Assembly: GCA_035686305.1 (NCBI GenBank)
Contig: DASRZP010000054.1
Span: forward strand, 1 to 51,402
Direction of reading: 5' to 3'
Source of the DNA: Thermodesulfovibrionales bacterium
Lineage (GTDB): Bacteria; Nitrospirota; Thermodesulfovibrionia; Thermodesulfovibrionales; UBA9159
DNA: 51,402 bases
Shown here: positions 16,675 to 27,552 of the stretch, piece after piece
How the letters are laid out: each line of letters opens with the position of its first letter
How positions within the stretch are numbered: position 1 is the first letter of the stretch
Translations under genes and position numbers: made by a program
Notes under the pieces: model-generated
What the model was told of the DNA's origin: nothing
What the model saw: the letters and a program-made list of their open reading frames with translations, nothing else
The model's database searches: none

Positions 16675-17992
16675 TTTCCCCTTCCTTAAGCGGCACGAGC
16701 ACCCCGACGGTCCTGTTGTCTTCAGTCAGATATTTCTGAGCTACCCTCTGCACGTCAGCAGGCTTCACCTTCCTGATCCCTTCGAGATAGGAATCAATCA
16801 GCTTCCAGCCGCCCAAGACCTCGAACATGCCCAGCTGCATGGCCTGCCGGTAGAGGGAGTCCTGCCCGAAGATAAAGGACGCCTCGATCTGGTTCTTGGC
16901 CTTCTGCACCTCTTTTTCGGAAGGAGGGTTATTCTTGATCTTCTCGATCTCAGCAGTGAGGGCCTGCTCGAGATCCGATATCTCCCTCCCCGGCGCAGCA
17001 GTCCCCCACAACAGAAAAAGGAAGGGGTCTCTGTCCATCCCGCTGTAGTCAGCACCGGCGTTCAGGGCCAGCTTCTTTTCATAGATCAGTTCTCTGTAGA
17101 TCCTTGAACTCTTGCCTCCTGAAAGAATCGTACTCAAGACCTCCAGTCCCGAGCTGTCTCCGTGAGGAAAACTCGGCGTATGATACCCAAGGAGAACATA
17201 GGGCAGTTCCGCCTCTTTCTTGAGATTGATCCTTTTTTCACCCCTCTGGACCGGCTCCTGGGAGACTGTCGGTTCCTGGACACCGCTCTTCTTCATATCT
17301 CCAAAAGCTGCCTTGATCTTCCTCATGATCTCGTCGGCCCTTACATCTCCCGCTACCACGATGAAGGCATTGTCCGGGGCATAGTATTTCTTGTAATGGC
17401 TGTAAAGGTCGTCCCTTTGGAACGACCGGATGTCGGACATCCAGCCGATGACCGGTCTGCGGTAAGGATGGCTCATGAACGCAGTGGCAACGAATTCTTC
17501 ATAGAGGGCGTTCTGGGGATCATCGTCATAGCGGAGCCTCCGCTCTTCCATCACAACATCCCTTTCCGCCAGGGTCTCCTTTGGGTCCAGAATGAGGTTG
17601 ATCATCCTGTCCGATTCAAGGTCGATGGAGAGACCGATCCTGTCCGAGGCGAGGGTCTGGAAATACATGGTGTAATCTTTGGAGGTCATGGCGTTGTCAA
17701 CACCGCCGTTTCTCTGGACGAGCTTGGAAAAGACCTTTGAACCGTACTTTGGAGTCCCCTTGAACATCATGTGTTCGAGGAAGTGGCTTAATCCTGATTT
17801 CCCCGATACTTCATCTCTCGAACCGACCCGGTACCAGATCTGGAAGGTCGCCAGCGGCACCTTATGGTCCTCGCTGACGAGTACCTTCAGGCCGTTATCG
17901 AGGTGATATTCTTCTACGCCGGCAGAGAGGACAGGAGACACCGGGAGAAGGATCGCCACCGTTAAGAGAAGAATCATCATGAATCTTTTCAT
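16664..17992 (-). CDS. M16-family zinc protease, active subunit
   Basis: 442 residues. The signal peptide (1-24) ends V-L-S-A. The inverted zinc motif is SHFLEHMMFKGT with His70, Glu73 and His74, and the distal Glu lies in VVMEERRLRYDDDP. The R/Y-type block GGKSSRIYRELIYEKKLAL follows. The enzyme is likely a periplasmic metallopeptidase working as a heterodimer with the next gene. PqqL/insulinase-type pairs are known, but the substrate here is unknown. No good ribosome site precedes the ATG. Confidence 0.92.
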   Translation of the reverse strand: MKRFMMILLLTVAILLPVSPVLSAGVEEYHLDNGLKVLVSEDHKVPLATFQIWYRVGSRDEVSGKSGLSHFLEHMMFKGTPKYGSKVFSKLVQRNGGVDNAMTSKDYTMYFQTLASDRIGLSIDLESDRMINLILDPKETLAERDVVMEERRLRYDDDPQNALYEEFVATAFMSHPYRRPVIGWMSDIRSFQRDDLYSHYKKYYAPDNAFIVVAGDVRADEIMRKIKAAFGDMKKSGVQEPTVSQEPVQRGEKRINLKKEAELPYVLLGYHTPSFPHGDSSGLEVLSTILSGGKSSRIYRELIYEKKLALNAGADYSGMDRDPFLFLLWGTAAPGREISDLEQALTAEIEKIKNNPPSEKEVQKAKNQIEASFIFGQDSLYRQAMQLGMFEVLGGWKLIDSYLEGIRKVKPADVQRVAQKYLTEDNRTVGVLVPLKEGESEK

Positions 17993-18058
17993 GAATAACT
18001 ATACCAAAAACCGGGGAGTGCTGACAAACATACGAACCCGAAAAAGGGCAGGTCCTTC

Positions 18059-18180
18059 ACCACAGAGAGACTCGGAGATACCAACTATCTGTCGAACACG
18101 TCTCTATTACCACCTGGGTGAATCACACGCTCTGAGCTTTTCTCTTGTTTGTCAGCTCAGTGCCTCTGCGTCTCGGTGGT
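18059..18180. repeat. degenerate palindromic element with ACCAC-type ends
   Basis: The left end ACCACAGAGAGACTCGGAG (18059-18077) is imperfectly inverted at the right end, where CTCAGTGCCTCTGCGTC and TCGGTGGT close the element at 18180. Such short dispersed elements are common in intergenic DNA of Desulfobacterota and Nitrospirota. It lies between the M16 pair and the Slp gene. No coding capacity is seen. Confidence 0.6.
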
Positions 18181-18213
18181 TAATACTCCCTTACGATCAA
18201 TCATCGCCTGAGA

Positions 18214-18762
18214 TCACCACCAATAGGGGTAATAGGGATAGCGATAAAAGGGGTCTCCGTAGTACGGGTAGTAAGGAGCGTAATAATAGTATGGCGGCCA
18301 GGGATAGGAGTACCATTGCGCCCAGAGGTAGAGGTCCTTTATTGCAAAGAAGGGGAAAAGATATGCTGCCTCATCGATTGTGCCCTCTCGCGTTCCGATG
18401 AACTCCGCTGCGAGGGTAACCTCTCTTCCCTGACTGTAGATCAGGGGATCGAGGAATCCCTGTTCCTTTGGATAGAGGGCCAGAAACCTCCCGTCTGAGG
18501 GCCCGAACCCCTTCAGATAGCCCCGTGGATCTACACGAACAGAGAGCGCCTCGATGAGCGACCCTTCAGAAGTGATCTTTGTCTGAGCGATTATTCCGCC
18601 GAAGACAAAAAGCTTCCCCTGATATGGGCCGGGATTCTTCCTCAGCTCGTTCATGGAGAAGTCCCGGATGGCGCTTTCCATAAGGTCCTTTCTCAGGACA
18701 GGGGCACAGGAGAGAAGAGACGCCGAGAGGACGAAGACAATGATGATTAACGGCTTCCTCAT
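18214..18762 (-). CDS. Slp-family outer-membrane lipoprotein
   Basis: 182 residues. The lipobox LLSC puts the lipidated Cys at residue 19. The middle part (FSMNELRKNPGPYQGKLFVFGG, then TREGTIDEAAYLFPFFAIKDLYLW) matches Slp/YeaY lipoproteins, envelope proteins made under starvation or stress in enteric bacteria. The last 35 residues are extremely rich in Tyr and Pro (PYYYYAPYYPYYGDP). Slp proteins often end this way in this kind of genome, but the enteric ones do not. It has no close operon partner. Confidence 0.85.
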   Translation of the reverse strand: MRKPLIIIVFVLSASLLSCAPVLRKDLMESAIRDFSMNELRKNPGPYQGKLFVFGGIIAQTKITSEGSLIEALSVRVDPRGYLKGFGPSDGRFLALYPKEQGFLDPLIYSQGREVTLAAEFIGTREGTIDEAAYLFPFFAIKDLYLWAQWYSYPWPPYYYYAPYYPYYGDPFYRYPYYPYWW

Positions 18763-18850
18763 GATTTCAGTTTACTTCATTGAGGGAAGATGTCAAGGCA
18801 ATTTCCTCTGCAGAGAAGAGATCAGAGACCCTGTCAGGTCTCCCTTGGGA

Positions 18851-18880
18851 TTGAGGCGACGGGCTTGTCCGTGTTATAGT
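18851..18880 (+). promoter_or_regulatory. possible promoter of lysC
   Basis: TTGAGG (18851-18856), an 18-base spacer and TATAGT (18875-18880) lie about 70 bases upstream of the lysC ATG. Confidence 0.45.
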
Positions 18881-18954
18881 ACATTCGCTCTAACCTGATC
18901 CGGCTGCGCAGCAAAAACGAATTTATTCGGCACCGCTAAGGAGGTTCCGGTTCT

Positions 18955-20175
18955 ATGCTGATTGTCCAGAAATACGGCGGCACATCTGTTGCCAATGTGG
19001 AGAGGATAAAAGCCGTTGCGGAACGTGTCGTGGGGACCGCACGGGAGGGGCACAGGATTGTGGTCGTGGTCTCTGCCATGGCCGGCGAGACAGACAAATT
19101 AATCAGCCTTGCCCACCAGGTCTCCTCCAATCCCCCGGAGCGGGAGATGGATCTCCTCCTTTCATCGGGGGAAAGGATCACGAGCGCCCTCACGGCTATG
19201 GCCATTGAGGAACTCGGTCAGAAGGCCATGGCCTTCACCGGCAGACAGGTGGGGATCATAACCGATGCCGTTCATACGAAGGCAAAGATCGAGAAGATAA
19301 CGGGAGAGCGGGTAAAGCAGGCCCTTGACGGAGGATATGTCATTGTTATCGCAGGCTTCCAGGGGATCACCGAGAATGAGGACGTCACGACACTCGGAAG
19401 AGGCGGCTCCGACCTCTCTGCTGTTGCCGTGGCTGCGGCCTTGGATGCGGACGCCTGCGAAATCTATACCGATGTCGACGGAGTCTATACCACAGACCCC
19501 AATATCGTCCCCGAGGCGAGGAAACTGGAGAAGATCTCCTATGAGGAGATGCTCGAACTGGCGAGTCTTGGCGCAAAGGTGCTCCAGACAAGGTCTGTGG
19601 AGTTCGCCATGAAATATGAGGTGCCTGTGGTTGTGAGGTCAAGCTTTAATAATAATCCCGGAACCCTCGTTACCAAGGAGGATGCTGATATGGAAGAGGT
19701 TGTGGTATCAGGAGTTGCATACGACAAAAACCAGGCCAAGATCACGGTGGCAGGGGTTCCCGACAAGCCCGGGATCGCAGCTCAACTCTTCAAGGGGATC
19801 GCCGATGCCGGCATCGTCGTTGATATGATCGTCCAGAATGTGGGCAGCGACGGAAAGGCGACGGACATCTCCTTTACCGTGCCGAAGACGGACAGCAAGA
19901 AGGCGGTAAAACTCAGCGAGGAGATCGGAAAGGGTTTCGGCGCAAAGGGCGTCACCCTGAGAGAAGATATCGCGAAGATATCGATCGTGGGTGTCGGCAT
20001 GAGGACCCATTCCGGTGTCGCCGCAAAGATGTTCGAAACCCTCGCCAGGCACGGAGTGAACATCATGATGATAAGCACCTCTGAGGTCAAGGTGTCGTGC
20101 ATCATAGAGGCGAAATATACCGAGCTTGCCGTAAGGGTCCTGCATGATGCCTTCGGCCTTTCGGCAAAGGGATAA
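18955..20175 (+). CDS. lysC: aspartate kinase
   Basis: 406 residues. It phosphorylates aspartate, the first step to lysine, threonine and methionine. [13 protein letters not shown] opens the kinase domain, with [10 protein letters not shown] and [12 protein letters not shown] later and [14 protein letters not shown] near 175-190. Two ACT domains follow ([28 protein letters not shown]), so feedback inhibition by lysine or threonine is expected. AAGGAGGT precedes the ATG. The citramalate synthase gene follows 8 bases after the stop, linking the aspartate family with isoleucine supply. Confidence 0.97.
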   Translation: MLIVQKYGGTSVANVERIKAVAERVVGTAREGHRIVVVVSAMAGETDKLISLAHQVSSNPPEREMDLLLSSGERITSALTAMAIEELGQKAMAFTGRQVGIITDAVHTKAKIEKITGERVKQALDGGYVIVIAGFQGITENEDVTTLGRGGSDLSAVAVAAALDADACEIYTDVDGVYTTDPNIVPEARKLEKISYEEMLELASLGAKVLQTRSVEFAMKYEVPVVVRSSFNNNPGTLVTKEDADMEEVVVSGVAYDKNQAKITVAGVPDKPGIAAQLFKGIADAGIVVDMIVQNVGSDGKATDISFTVPKTDSKKAVKLSEEIGKGFGAKGVTLREDIAKISIVGVGMRTHSGVAAKMFETLARHGVNIMMISTSEVKVSCIIEAKYTELAVRVLHDAFGLSAKG

Positions 20176-20183
20176 GGAAGGCG

Positions 20184-21758
20184 ATGCGTCGTATCGAGAT
20201 CTATGATACAACCCTGAGGGACGGCTCACAGGCAGAGGAGATATCCCTCTCCCTGGAGGACAAGCTGCGGATCACCGAGAAGCTCGACGAGCTCGGAGTG
20301 CACTATATCGAAGGGGGATGGCCCGGCGCCAACCCCAAGGACCTGGAGTATTTCAAGAGGGTCGACAGGTTACGGTTGCGAAATGCGAAGATCGTCGCCT
20401 TTGGTGCAACTCATAAACCGAAAAAGAGACCCGAGAACGATGAGACGCTGAGAGGCCTCATCGACGCCAACACCTCCATAATAACCATATATGGGAAGAC
20501 CTGGGACTTTCATGTCAGAGAGGCGCTGAAGATAGAACTCGAAGAGAACATCGAGATCATACACGACTCTGTAACCTACCTGAAGAGACACGCGGAAAAG
20601 GTCTTCTTTGACGCAGAACATTTCTTTGACGGGTACATAAGAAATCCCGAATACGCCGTCAAGTGTCTTGCCGCTGCCCTCCACGCTGGGGCAGATTGTC
20701 TCGTCCTTTGCGACACGAATGGAGGGATGATGACATCGAGCATCAAGAAGGTCGTAAGAACGGTAACGAAGAAATTCAGCGCGCCCATCGGGATCCACGT
20801 GCATAATGATGGTGATTGCGCTGTGGCAAACTCCGTTGTGGCTGTTGAGGAAGGCGCATCCCAGGTCCAGGGGACGATCAATGGCTTTGGAGAGCGGTGC
20901 GGCAACGCAAATCTCGTCTCAATCATACCGAACCTCCAGCTGAAGTTCGGGATGCAGTGCATCAGCCCTGAACAGTTGAAAAAGCTCAGGGACATCTCGA
21001 GATTTGTTTACGAGATCGCGAACCTGAGGCACTTCAAGCATCAGCCGTACACCGGAGACAGTGCCTTTGCCCACAAGGCAGGGATGCATGTGAGCGCCAT
21101 CAGGAAGCGACCTGAGACATACGAACATATCGTACCCGAACTCGTGGGGAATACCCAGCGGGTCCTTTTATCGGACCAGGCCGGCAAGAGCAATATCCTG
21201 AGGAAGGCTGAGGAATTCGGGATAAAACTGTCGAGCGATTCTCCGCAGCTCCAGGAAATAGTCACGAAGCTGAAGGACCTGGAGAATCAGGGGTATCAGT
21301 TTGAGGGGGCAGAGGCGTCTTTCGAGCTCATCATGAAAAAGGCCCTCGGCCTTCACAGGAGGTTTTTTGACCTTATCGAGTTCAGGGTGATCGTTGAGAA
21401 GAGGACGAAGAAAGAAGAACCGATCAGCGAGGCTACGATAAAACTCAAGATCGCAAATGATATCGAACATACCGTTGCCGAGAGTAAGAAGGGCCCTGTC
21501 AATGCCATTGACAAGGCCCTGAGAAAGGCCCTCGATAAATCGTATTCCCGGCAGCTCAAGGATGTCCGGCTCCTCGATTATAAGGTCCGGGTGTTGACCG
21601 CGGGGAAAGGCACGAGCGCCAAGGTTCGCGTTCTTGTCGAGTCCGGTGACAGAGAGAACCGGTGGGGGACGGTAGGCGTTTCAGAAAATATCATTGAAGC
21701 ATCGTACCAGGCACTCGTTGACAGCATTGAATATAAGCTTCTGAAAGAAGGACTGTAA
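20184..21758 (+). CDS. cimA: citramalate synthase
   Basis: 524 residues. It condenses pyruvate and acetyl-CoA to (R)-citramalate, giving a threonine-independent route to isoleucine. The opening [21 protein letters not shown] and [13 protein letters not shown] distinguish CimA from LeuA, which shows GEQSPGAS at the same place. The metal-binding H-x-H is [13 protein letters not shown], with [15 protein letters not shown] following. A C-terminal LeuA-type regulatory domain (about 400-520) is present. AAGGAAGG precedes the ATG. It is coupled to lysC. Because lysC and cimA form one unit, isoleucine is probably made from pyruvate rather than threonine. Confidence 0.96.
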   Translation: MRRIEIYDTTLRDGSQAEEISLSLEDKLRITEKLDELGVHYIEGGWPGANPKDLEYFKRVDRLRLRNAKIVAFGATHKPKKRPENDETLRGLIDANTSIITIYGKTWDFHVREALKIELEENIEIIHDSVTYLKRHAEKVFFDAEHFFDGYIRNPEYAVKCLAAALHAGADCLVLCDTNGGMMTSSIKKVVRTVTKKFSAPIGIHVHNDGDCAVANSVVAVEEGASQVQGTINGFGERCGNANLVSIIPNLQLKFGMQCISPEQLKKLRDISRFVYEIANLRHFKHQPYTGDSAFAHKAGMHVSAIRKRPETYEHIVPELVGNTQRVLLSDQAGKSNILRKAEEFGIKLSSDSPQLQEIVTKLKDLENQGYQFEGAEASFELIMKKALGLHRRFFDLIEFRVIVEKRTKKEEPISEATIKLKIANDIEHTVAESKKGPVNAIDKALRKALDKSYSRQLKDVRLLDYKVRVLTAGKGTSAKVRVLVESGDRENRWGTVGVSENIIEASYQALVDSIEYKLLKEGL

Positions 21759-21775
21759 CCAGTTGCATTGAGAAA

Positions 21776-21836
21776 GGAAGGCAGGCACGCCTCAAAGTCT
21801 TTTATAATGCGGTCCCATATTATTACCTGCCTTCCC
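21776..21836. repeat. palindromic element between cimA and ilvC
   Basis: GGAAGGCAGG (21776-21785) is a perfect inverted match to CCTGCCTTCC (21826-21835), with a 40-base loop. No T-run follows, so it is not a classic terminator. The ends AAGGCAGGCA and ACCTGCCTTCCC recur exactly at 50849 and 50998 around a larger spacer, which points to a mobile or dispersed repeat family. A TATAAT (21803-21808) lies in the loop, without a matching -35. Confidence 0.55.
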
Positions 21837-21879
21837 CGGAGCTCGTGTTTTAGGCAAGTTAAAGTAAAGACCGACCTGA

Positions 21880-22920
<1,041 letters not shown>

Positions 22921-23023
22921 AACAGGAGGTTGCGTTTGAGGTAAAGGCCAATGATGGGGTTAAGACCGGACTGATTTCTTTTCAGCCTTCACCATAGCCT
23001 TTGCCCTGAGCTCTTATCGGCAT

Positions 23024-23662
23024 ATGCTTAAATTCGCTCCCGAAGGCTATCCCTTTATTCTGGGGTTCCTCGTTATTACGGTCCTCGTCGCCCTCTTTGC
23101 GCCGTGGGCTGCTGTGCTGCCCCTTCTCCTGACCTTTTTCATGGCCTATTTTTTCAGAGACCCTGAGAGGGCAATTCCTGAAAAGGAGAACGCCCTGGTA
23201 TCTCCTGCAGACGGTAAGGTGATCCTGATTCAGCAGGTGCGTGAAGACCAGTTTCTCAGGGGCGAGGCAGTCGAGATCAGCATCTTTATGTCACCGTTGA
23301 ATGTCCACGTCAACAGGGCGCCATGCGACGGCGTCGTCGAATCCGTGGTGCATACGAGCGGAAGATTCCTTTCTGCCTTCAAGCACGAGGCATCCCTTCA
23401 GAACGAGAATATTGCGATGGTCCTCAGGACGGCCTACGGCGGAATCCTCGTTCGTCAGGTCGCGGGATTCCTTGCCAGACGCGCGGTCTGCAGGGTAAGA
23501 GAAGGGGCCCCCCTCCGGAGGGGTGAACGTTACGGGATCATAAAGTTCAGTTCAAGGCTCGATGTCTACGTTCCGAAGGAGACACGGATCATGGTCACAT
23601 TGGGAGACAGGGTGAAGGCTGGAGAGACGATCTTGGGGGAGATTCCGCAGCGGACCTTCTGA
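23024..23662 (+). CDS. psd: phosphatidylserine decarboxylase proenzyme, short form
   Basis: 212 residues with two N-terminal membrane segments (about 12-45). It makes phosphatidylethanolamine from phosphatidylserine after self-cleavage to form a pyruvoyl group. VSPADGKVILIQQ, FMSPLNVHVNRAPCDGVVE and GERYGIIKFSSRLDVYVP are the family blocks. The cleavage motif reads F-S-S-R with Ser176-Ser177 where short-form enzymes have F-G-S-R, so the conserved Gly is replaced by Ser (codon AGT at 23549). It is followed by pssA, which makes its substrate. The start is the ATG at 23024, with a weak ribosome site. Confidence 0.93.
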   Translation: MLKFAPEGYPFILGFLVITVLVALFAPWAAVLPLLLTFFMAYFFRDPERAIPEKENALVSPADGKVILIQQVREDQFLRGEAVEISIFMSPLNVHVNRAPCDGVVESVVHTSGRFLSAFKHEASLQNENIAMVLRTAYGGILVRQVAGFLARRAVCRVREGAPLRRGERYGIIKFSSRLDVYVPKETRIMVTLGDRVKAGETILGEIPQRTF

Positions 23663-23791
23663 GGAGCAGGGAGACTGGAGAAACCGCCTCCTCCCCCCAG
23701 GCTTATCAACTTCAAGAATATTACCGGTCCGGACATTGAGGTGACTGTGGTACGGAGTTGTCTGTTTCTACTATAATGATGGTAAGGTACG

Positions 23792-24589
23792 ATGGCACCT
23801 GAACAGAGAAAGGATATGACCGAGCGGCCGAAGAAGGGTATTTACCTTCTGCCCAATACCCTCACCCTCTGCGGGATGTTCTGCGGATTCTTTGCCATCA
23901 TGTCTGCCATAAACGGCAACTTCCTCAATGCGGCCTGGGCAGTGCTTCTCGCAAACATCTTTGACGGCCTTGACGGATGGATCGCCCGTTTGACGAACAC
24001 ATCGACAAGATTCGGTATAGAACTCGACTCACTCTCCGATCTCGTAGCCTTCGGTGTGGCTCCTGCTGTCATGATGTACAAATGGGCACTGACCCCTTTC
24101 GGGAGGCTCGGCTGGGGGGCGGCCTTCCTCTTCGTTGCATGCGGCGCACTGAGACTTGCGCGGTTCAATATCCAGACAGGGGCCCCAGGACCGAAGTCTT
24201 TCAAAGGAATGCCGATACCCGCAGCCGCGACAATCCTCTCGACGATCGTCATTTTCTATTACGAGTTCAGGACTGGATTGCCTGAGACGAACATCTTCTA
24301 CCCGATCATTACCATCATCCTCTCGTTGCTCATGGTGAGCACGCTCAGATATCACGGGCTGAAGGAGATCGACTTCAGGGAGAAAAAACCCTTCTGGTTC
24401 CTTATCGTCTTCGTGCTGATCCTCTTCATTATGCTCATTCATCCCTCGACGGCGATCTTCATCTTTGCAATGTCATACCTCCTTTGGGGTATAATCGAAA
24501 ATAGTGTGTTGTTCATGAGGAAGAGAAGGTTGAAGAAGAAAGAACAACTCGAAGGAGCCGAGATCAATGAGACTCGTCAGGATATTTGA
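23792..24589 (+). CDS. pssA: CDP-diacylglycerol--serine O-phosphatidyltransferase
   Basis: 265 residues with about seven membrane helices. The CDP-alcohol motif D-G-x2-A-R-x8-G-x3-D-x3-D is complete in DGWIARLTNTSTRFG followed by IELDSLSDL. It supplies phosphatidylserine to Psd just upstream. The C-terminus is strongly basic and acidic (RKRRLKKKEQ). The stop lies 23 bases inside leuA, so the two genes overlap and are translated together. A second in-frame ATG at 23816 is possible. Confidence 0.95.
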   Translation: MAPEQRKDMTERPKKGIYLLPNTLTLCGMFCGFFAIMSAINGNFLNAAWAVLLANIFDGLDGWIARLTNTSTRFGIELDSLSDLVAFGVAPAVMMYKWALTPFGRLGWGAAFLFVACGALRLARFNIQTGAPGPKSFKGMPIPAAATILSTIVIFYYEFRTGLPETNIFYPIITIILSLLMVSTLRYHGLKEIDFREKKPFWFLIVFVLILFIMLIHPSTAIFIFAMSYLLWGIIENSVLFMRKRRLKKKEQLEGAEINETRQDI

Positions 24590-26069
24590 TACCACCCTCC
24601 GTGACGGCGAACAGTCGCCGGGCGCATCCATGAATGTGGATGAAAAACTTCAGGTGGCAAAGCAGCTCGTGAAATTAGGCGTGGATATCATCGAGGCCGG
24701 CTTTCCCATAGCGTCACCCGGCGATTTTGACGCAGTGAAACGGATTGCCGCAGAGATACGGGGAGCGACCATTGCCGGACTTGCGAGGGCAAAGGAAGAA
24801 GACATCAGGACAGCCTGGGAGGCGATAAAAGATGCCCCTCAGAAGCGCATCCATACGTTTCACTCGACATCGGATATCCACCTGAAATATCAATTCAGGG
24901 TAAGCCGAGAAGAGGCCCTGAAGAGATCCGTCGAGATGGTGAAGCTTGCACGGAGTCTTGCAGAGGATGTCGAGTTTTCTCCCATGGATGCGACGAGAAC
25001 GGAAATACCCTACCTCCTCGATGTTGTCGAGGCAGTAATCGAGGCCGGCGCTTCCACGGTCAATATCCCTGACACCGTCGGATATACCACTCCCGCTGAA
25101 TTCGGCGACATGATCAGGAAGGTTAAGGAACGGATCGGGGACAGGGCGGTAATCTCCGTCCATTGTCATAACGACCTCGGTCTCGCTGTTGCGAATTCAC
25201 TCTCGGCCATCAAGAACGGGGCAGGACAGGTTGAATGTACCATAAACGGCATAGGAGAGCGGGCCGGGAACTGTTCCATGGAAGAGGTCGTGATGAACCT
25301 CGCAACGCGAAAGGACTTTTACCAGGCCAGAACGAATATCAATACGCGAGAGATCATCCGCACGAGCAGGCTTCTCACCAGGATTACGGGGATCACGGTG
25401 CAGCCGAACAAGGCGATTGTGGGAGCAAACGCCTTTTCCCATGAATCAGGCATCCATCAGGACGGGCTTTTGAAGGAGAAGATGACTTACGAGATCATGC
25501 GGCCCGAAGATGTCGGACTGAAACAGACGGAGCTCGTGCTCGGAAAGCATTCAGGCAGGCATGCATTCAAGGAACGGCTCCATGAACTCGGATACGAACT
25601 CAGCACCGAAGAGATAGAGACGGCCTTCAAGAAGTTCAAACACCTTGCGGACCAGAAGAAGGATATCTTTGACGAGGATGTCGCAGCCCTCGTCTCTGAG
25701 GAGGTTTCGAAGATCCCTGAGATCTATGGTCTCGTTGAGCTTTCAATAACAAGCGGTACGACTATAAAGCCGACGGCCTCTCTGAGACTGAAAGTAAACG
25801 GTGAAGTCATAGACAGGATTGAACACGGAGACGGCCCTGTGGATGCGGTGTACAAGGCGATTGCCGCCATCACGAAGACAAAGAGCAGTCTCTTGAAGTT
25901 TGAGGTCAAGGGCATTACCGGCGGGACCGACGCCCTCGGCGAGGTCATGGTCTCTCTCGAGGAAGACGGTGTGAAGGTGAGGGGGCAAGGGGCTGATACC
26001 GATATCCTCGTAGCTTCTGCAAAGGCTTACATCAACGCTTTGAACAAACTGGCCGCTCGGAAGAAATAG
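24567..26069 (+). CDS. leuA: 2-isopropylmalate synthase
   Basis: 500 residues, long form. It makes 2-isopropylmalate from 2-oxoisovalerate and acetyl-CoA, the committed step to leucine. [39 protein letters not shown] (the metal-binding H-x-H) and [11 protein letters not shown] identify LeuA. The regulatory C-terminal domain for leucine feedback occupies about 390-500. AAGGAG lies 10 bases before the ATG, inside the end of pssA. The other leu genes are not in the window. Confidence 0.97.
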   Translation: MRLVRIFDTTLRDGEQSPGASMNVDEKLQVAKQLVKLGVDIIEAGFPIASPGDFDAVKRIAAEIRGATIAGLARAKEEDIRTAWEAIKDAPQKRIHTFHSTSDIHLKYQFRVSREEALKRSVEMVKLARSLAEDVEFSPMDATRTEIPYLLDVVEAVIEAGASTVNIPDTVGYTTPAEFGDMIRKVKERIGDRAVISVHCHNDLGLAVANSLSAIKNGAGQVECTINGIGERAGNCSMEEVVMNLATRKDFYQARTNINTREIIRTSRLLTRITGITVQPNKAIVGANAFSHESGIHQDGLLKEKMTYEIMRPEDVGLKQTELVLGKHSGRHAFKERLHELGYELSTEEIETAFKKFKHLADQKKDIFDEDVAALVSEEVSKIPEIYGLVELSITSGTTIKPTASLRLKVNGEVIDRIEHGDGPVDAVYKAIAAITKTKSSLLKFEVKGITGGTDALGEVMVSLEEDGVKVRGQGADTDILVASAKAYINALNKLAARKK

Positions 26070-26265
26070 ACCGACACCTTCGTCGAATCCGGGATCTGAT
26101 GCCTATTTACCCGTTATGAGGCAAAATATAAACTTCGGTACCTAACAGACGCAGAAATCTCGTAAGTAAGAGAACGCGACTTTTTCCTGTATCGCGCAAC
26201 AGTTTCGATGTCCTGAATCTGTTGCTTTCCGGTCGTAGACCCTCAGAATCTGGGAATCAAATCAT

Positions 26266-26673
26266 TCAAAATATTTTTGAAAAATTTCGAACGGCACCAA
26301 CTGGGGCACAATTATTCTGTTGAGGATAGTCAGTGCAGCTTGTTAGTGTCAGACTGGCACTGGTGGGTGATGTCAGGGTGAATGTCCCAGTAAACGACTT
26401 TGCTATATTACCGTTTGCTTCACTAGTGAGTATCAAAGATAACTGAGCAGTCGTGCCATCAAACGGTCCGAAAAGGGGCCACCAATCAGCCATATACCCT
26501 CCCCATAAATCCAACATCGTAAAAAGTATAGCCCCTCCGTTCACTCTTGACATGGCAACCACCGGGCAATTTTGATCCGAACATATCCAGACTCCGTCAG
26601 CATCGGCAGCATGTACGGTGGTAACTACTGACAGCAAACCAAACAGCACTAAGACCAATAATACTTTTTTCAT
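26266..26673 (-). CDS. exported protein of unknown function
   Basis: 135 residues with a clear signal peptide (1-22, ending V-H-A-A). The mature part has Cys pairs in WICSDQNCP and SCTDYPQQNNCAP, which may form disulfides, and an aromatic stretch LWGGYMADWWPLFGPF. The second half is Thr/Ser-rich beta-type sequence (FTGTFTLTSPTSASLTL). No family was recognised. CAGGAGG precedes the ATG. The gene is single, with a long upstream region that contains a possible structured element. Confidence 0.7.
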   Translation of the reverse strand: MKKVLLVLVLFGLLSVVTTVHAADADGVWICSDQNCPVVAMSRVNGGAILFTMLDLWGGYMADWWPLFGPFDGTTAQLSLILTSEANGNIAKSFTGTFTLTSPTSASLTLTSCTDYPQQNNCAPVGAVRNFSKIF

Positions 26674-27503
26674 AACGATTGTGCCCTCCTGAGATATTTT
26701 TTCTTTTACTCCCTAGTCTGCTTGTAAAATAAGCGATAGCCATTTCTGATAAATAAGTTATTCCTACTTTCCCTCCCTTCTCTTAGCAACTATTCAGTGG
26801 TTCCGAGCTTTACACTTACAGGCGGTTTGTTCCTGTCCGAATATCTATCCTTCGGCAGTTATTTTTGGCTTTGTCGGAAACGCCTCTAATTGATCAAGTT
26901 GTACCAGAAAAACATGCCTTTGTCAACTTGAAACTATACCCATCAAAGCTATTTATGATTGTAGTTTTAGCTTAATGAAATGTAAGGAACTCTTATGATG
27001 TTCATCTCGGAAATCGGAAAGAAAGGCTCTACAATCGCAAAGTTATGAGCGCGAAACGAACAATTACATCAACAGTATTCTAAATCTATGAGGATGAGTG
27101 TTTGCGAATATAGCCTTTCTCAGGAGACTTTTTTTCCCGGAACTACTTCGACTAGATTCAGGCAAAGCTACCCGTGCCATGTGTGAGGCAGTCCTTAACG
27201 TCTTTCCCGATTCTCCGAAAGTGTTCAGTTTCGGTGGAAGGAAAGGCTCAATTATTGGAATCTTCTATAATATTCAGAAAGGAGGGTTACGGAGGCCCAA
27301 CTTTTCTTGGGAAGACTTCCGCACCGTAGTACTCACACCTCTTTTAATGTGCATACCAACTGCCCCCACCGCCATGCTTTCAGACCGTCAAGGTTACCGG
27401 TAACAAGATTCCGCAGTGCGGCTACAAATGAGGCTACCCTATTATGTGTCGATGAAGAATCCAATGACACCGTTCCGTAGCAGCCAAGCAGCCATACACA
27501 TAA
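26674..27503. other. long intergenic region with one nested inverted repeat
   Basis: About 830 bases, AT-richer than the surroundings, between divergent genes. A 101-codon frame (27098-27403) lacks a ribosome site and a family resemblance. At 26821-26884, GGCGGTTT and AAACGCC can pair (one bulge) around a hairpin CCGAA/TTCGG, suggesting a folded RNA or an operator on the leader of the 26673 gene. Nothing else was recognised. Confidence 0.4.
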
Positions 27504-27532
27504 TTGACAAAGAGGAAAAAGAGGACTAGAAT
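27504..27532 (+). promoter_or_regulatory. near-consensus sigma-70 promoter of the CHAT-cyclase-DUF928 genes
   Basis: TTGACA (27504-27509), a 17-base spacer and TAGAAT (27527-27532). The expected start lies only about 14 bases before the ATG at 27553, and the leader would consist almost wholly of the AAGGGGGAGGT ribosome site. Confidence 0.65.
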
Positions 27533-27552
27533 ATCGCCAAGGGGGAGGTTAC

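Noticed and set aside
26674-26960. Cyclic-di-GMP-I riboswitch on the minus strand
   Set aside because: Short similarities occur, but the conserved segments are incomplete and in the wrong order.
27098-27403. 101-codon frame in the region before the CHAT operon
   Set aside because: There is no ribosome site and no similarity I can name, and the surrounding DNA looks non-coding.
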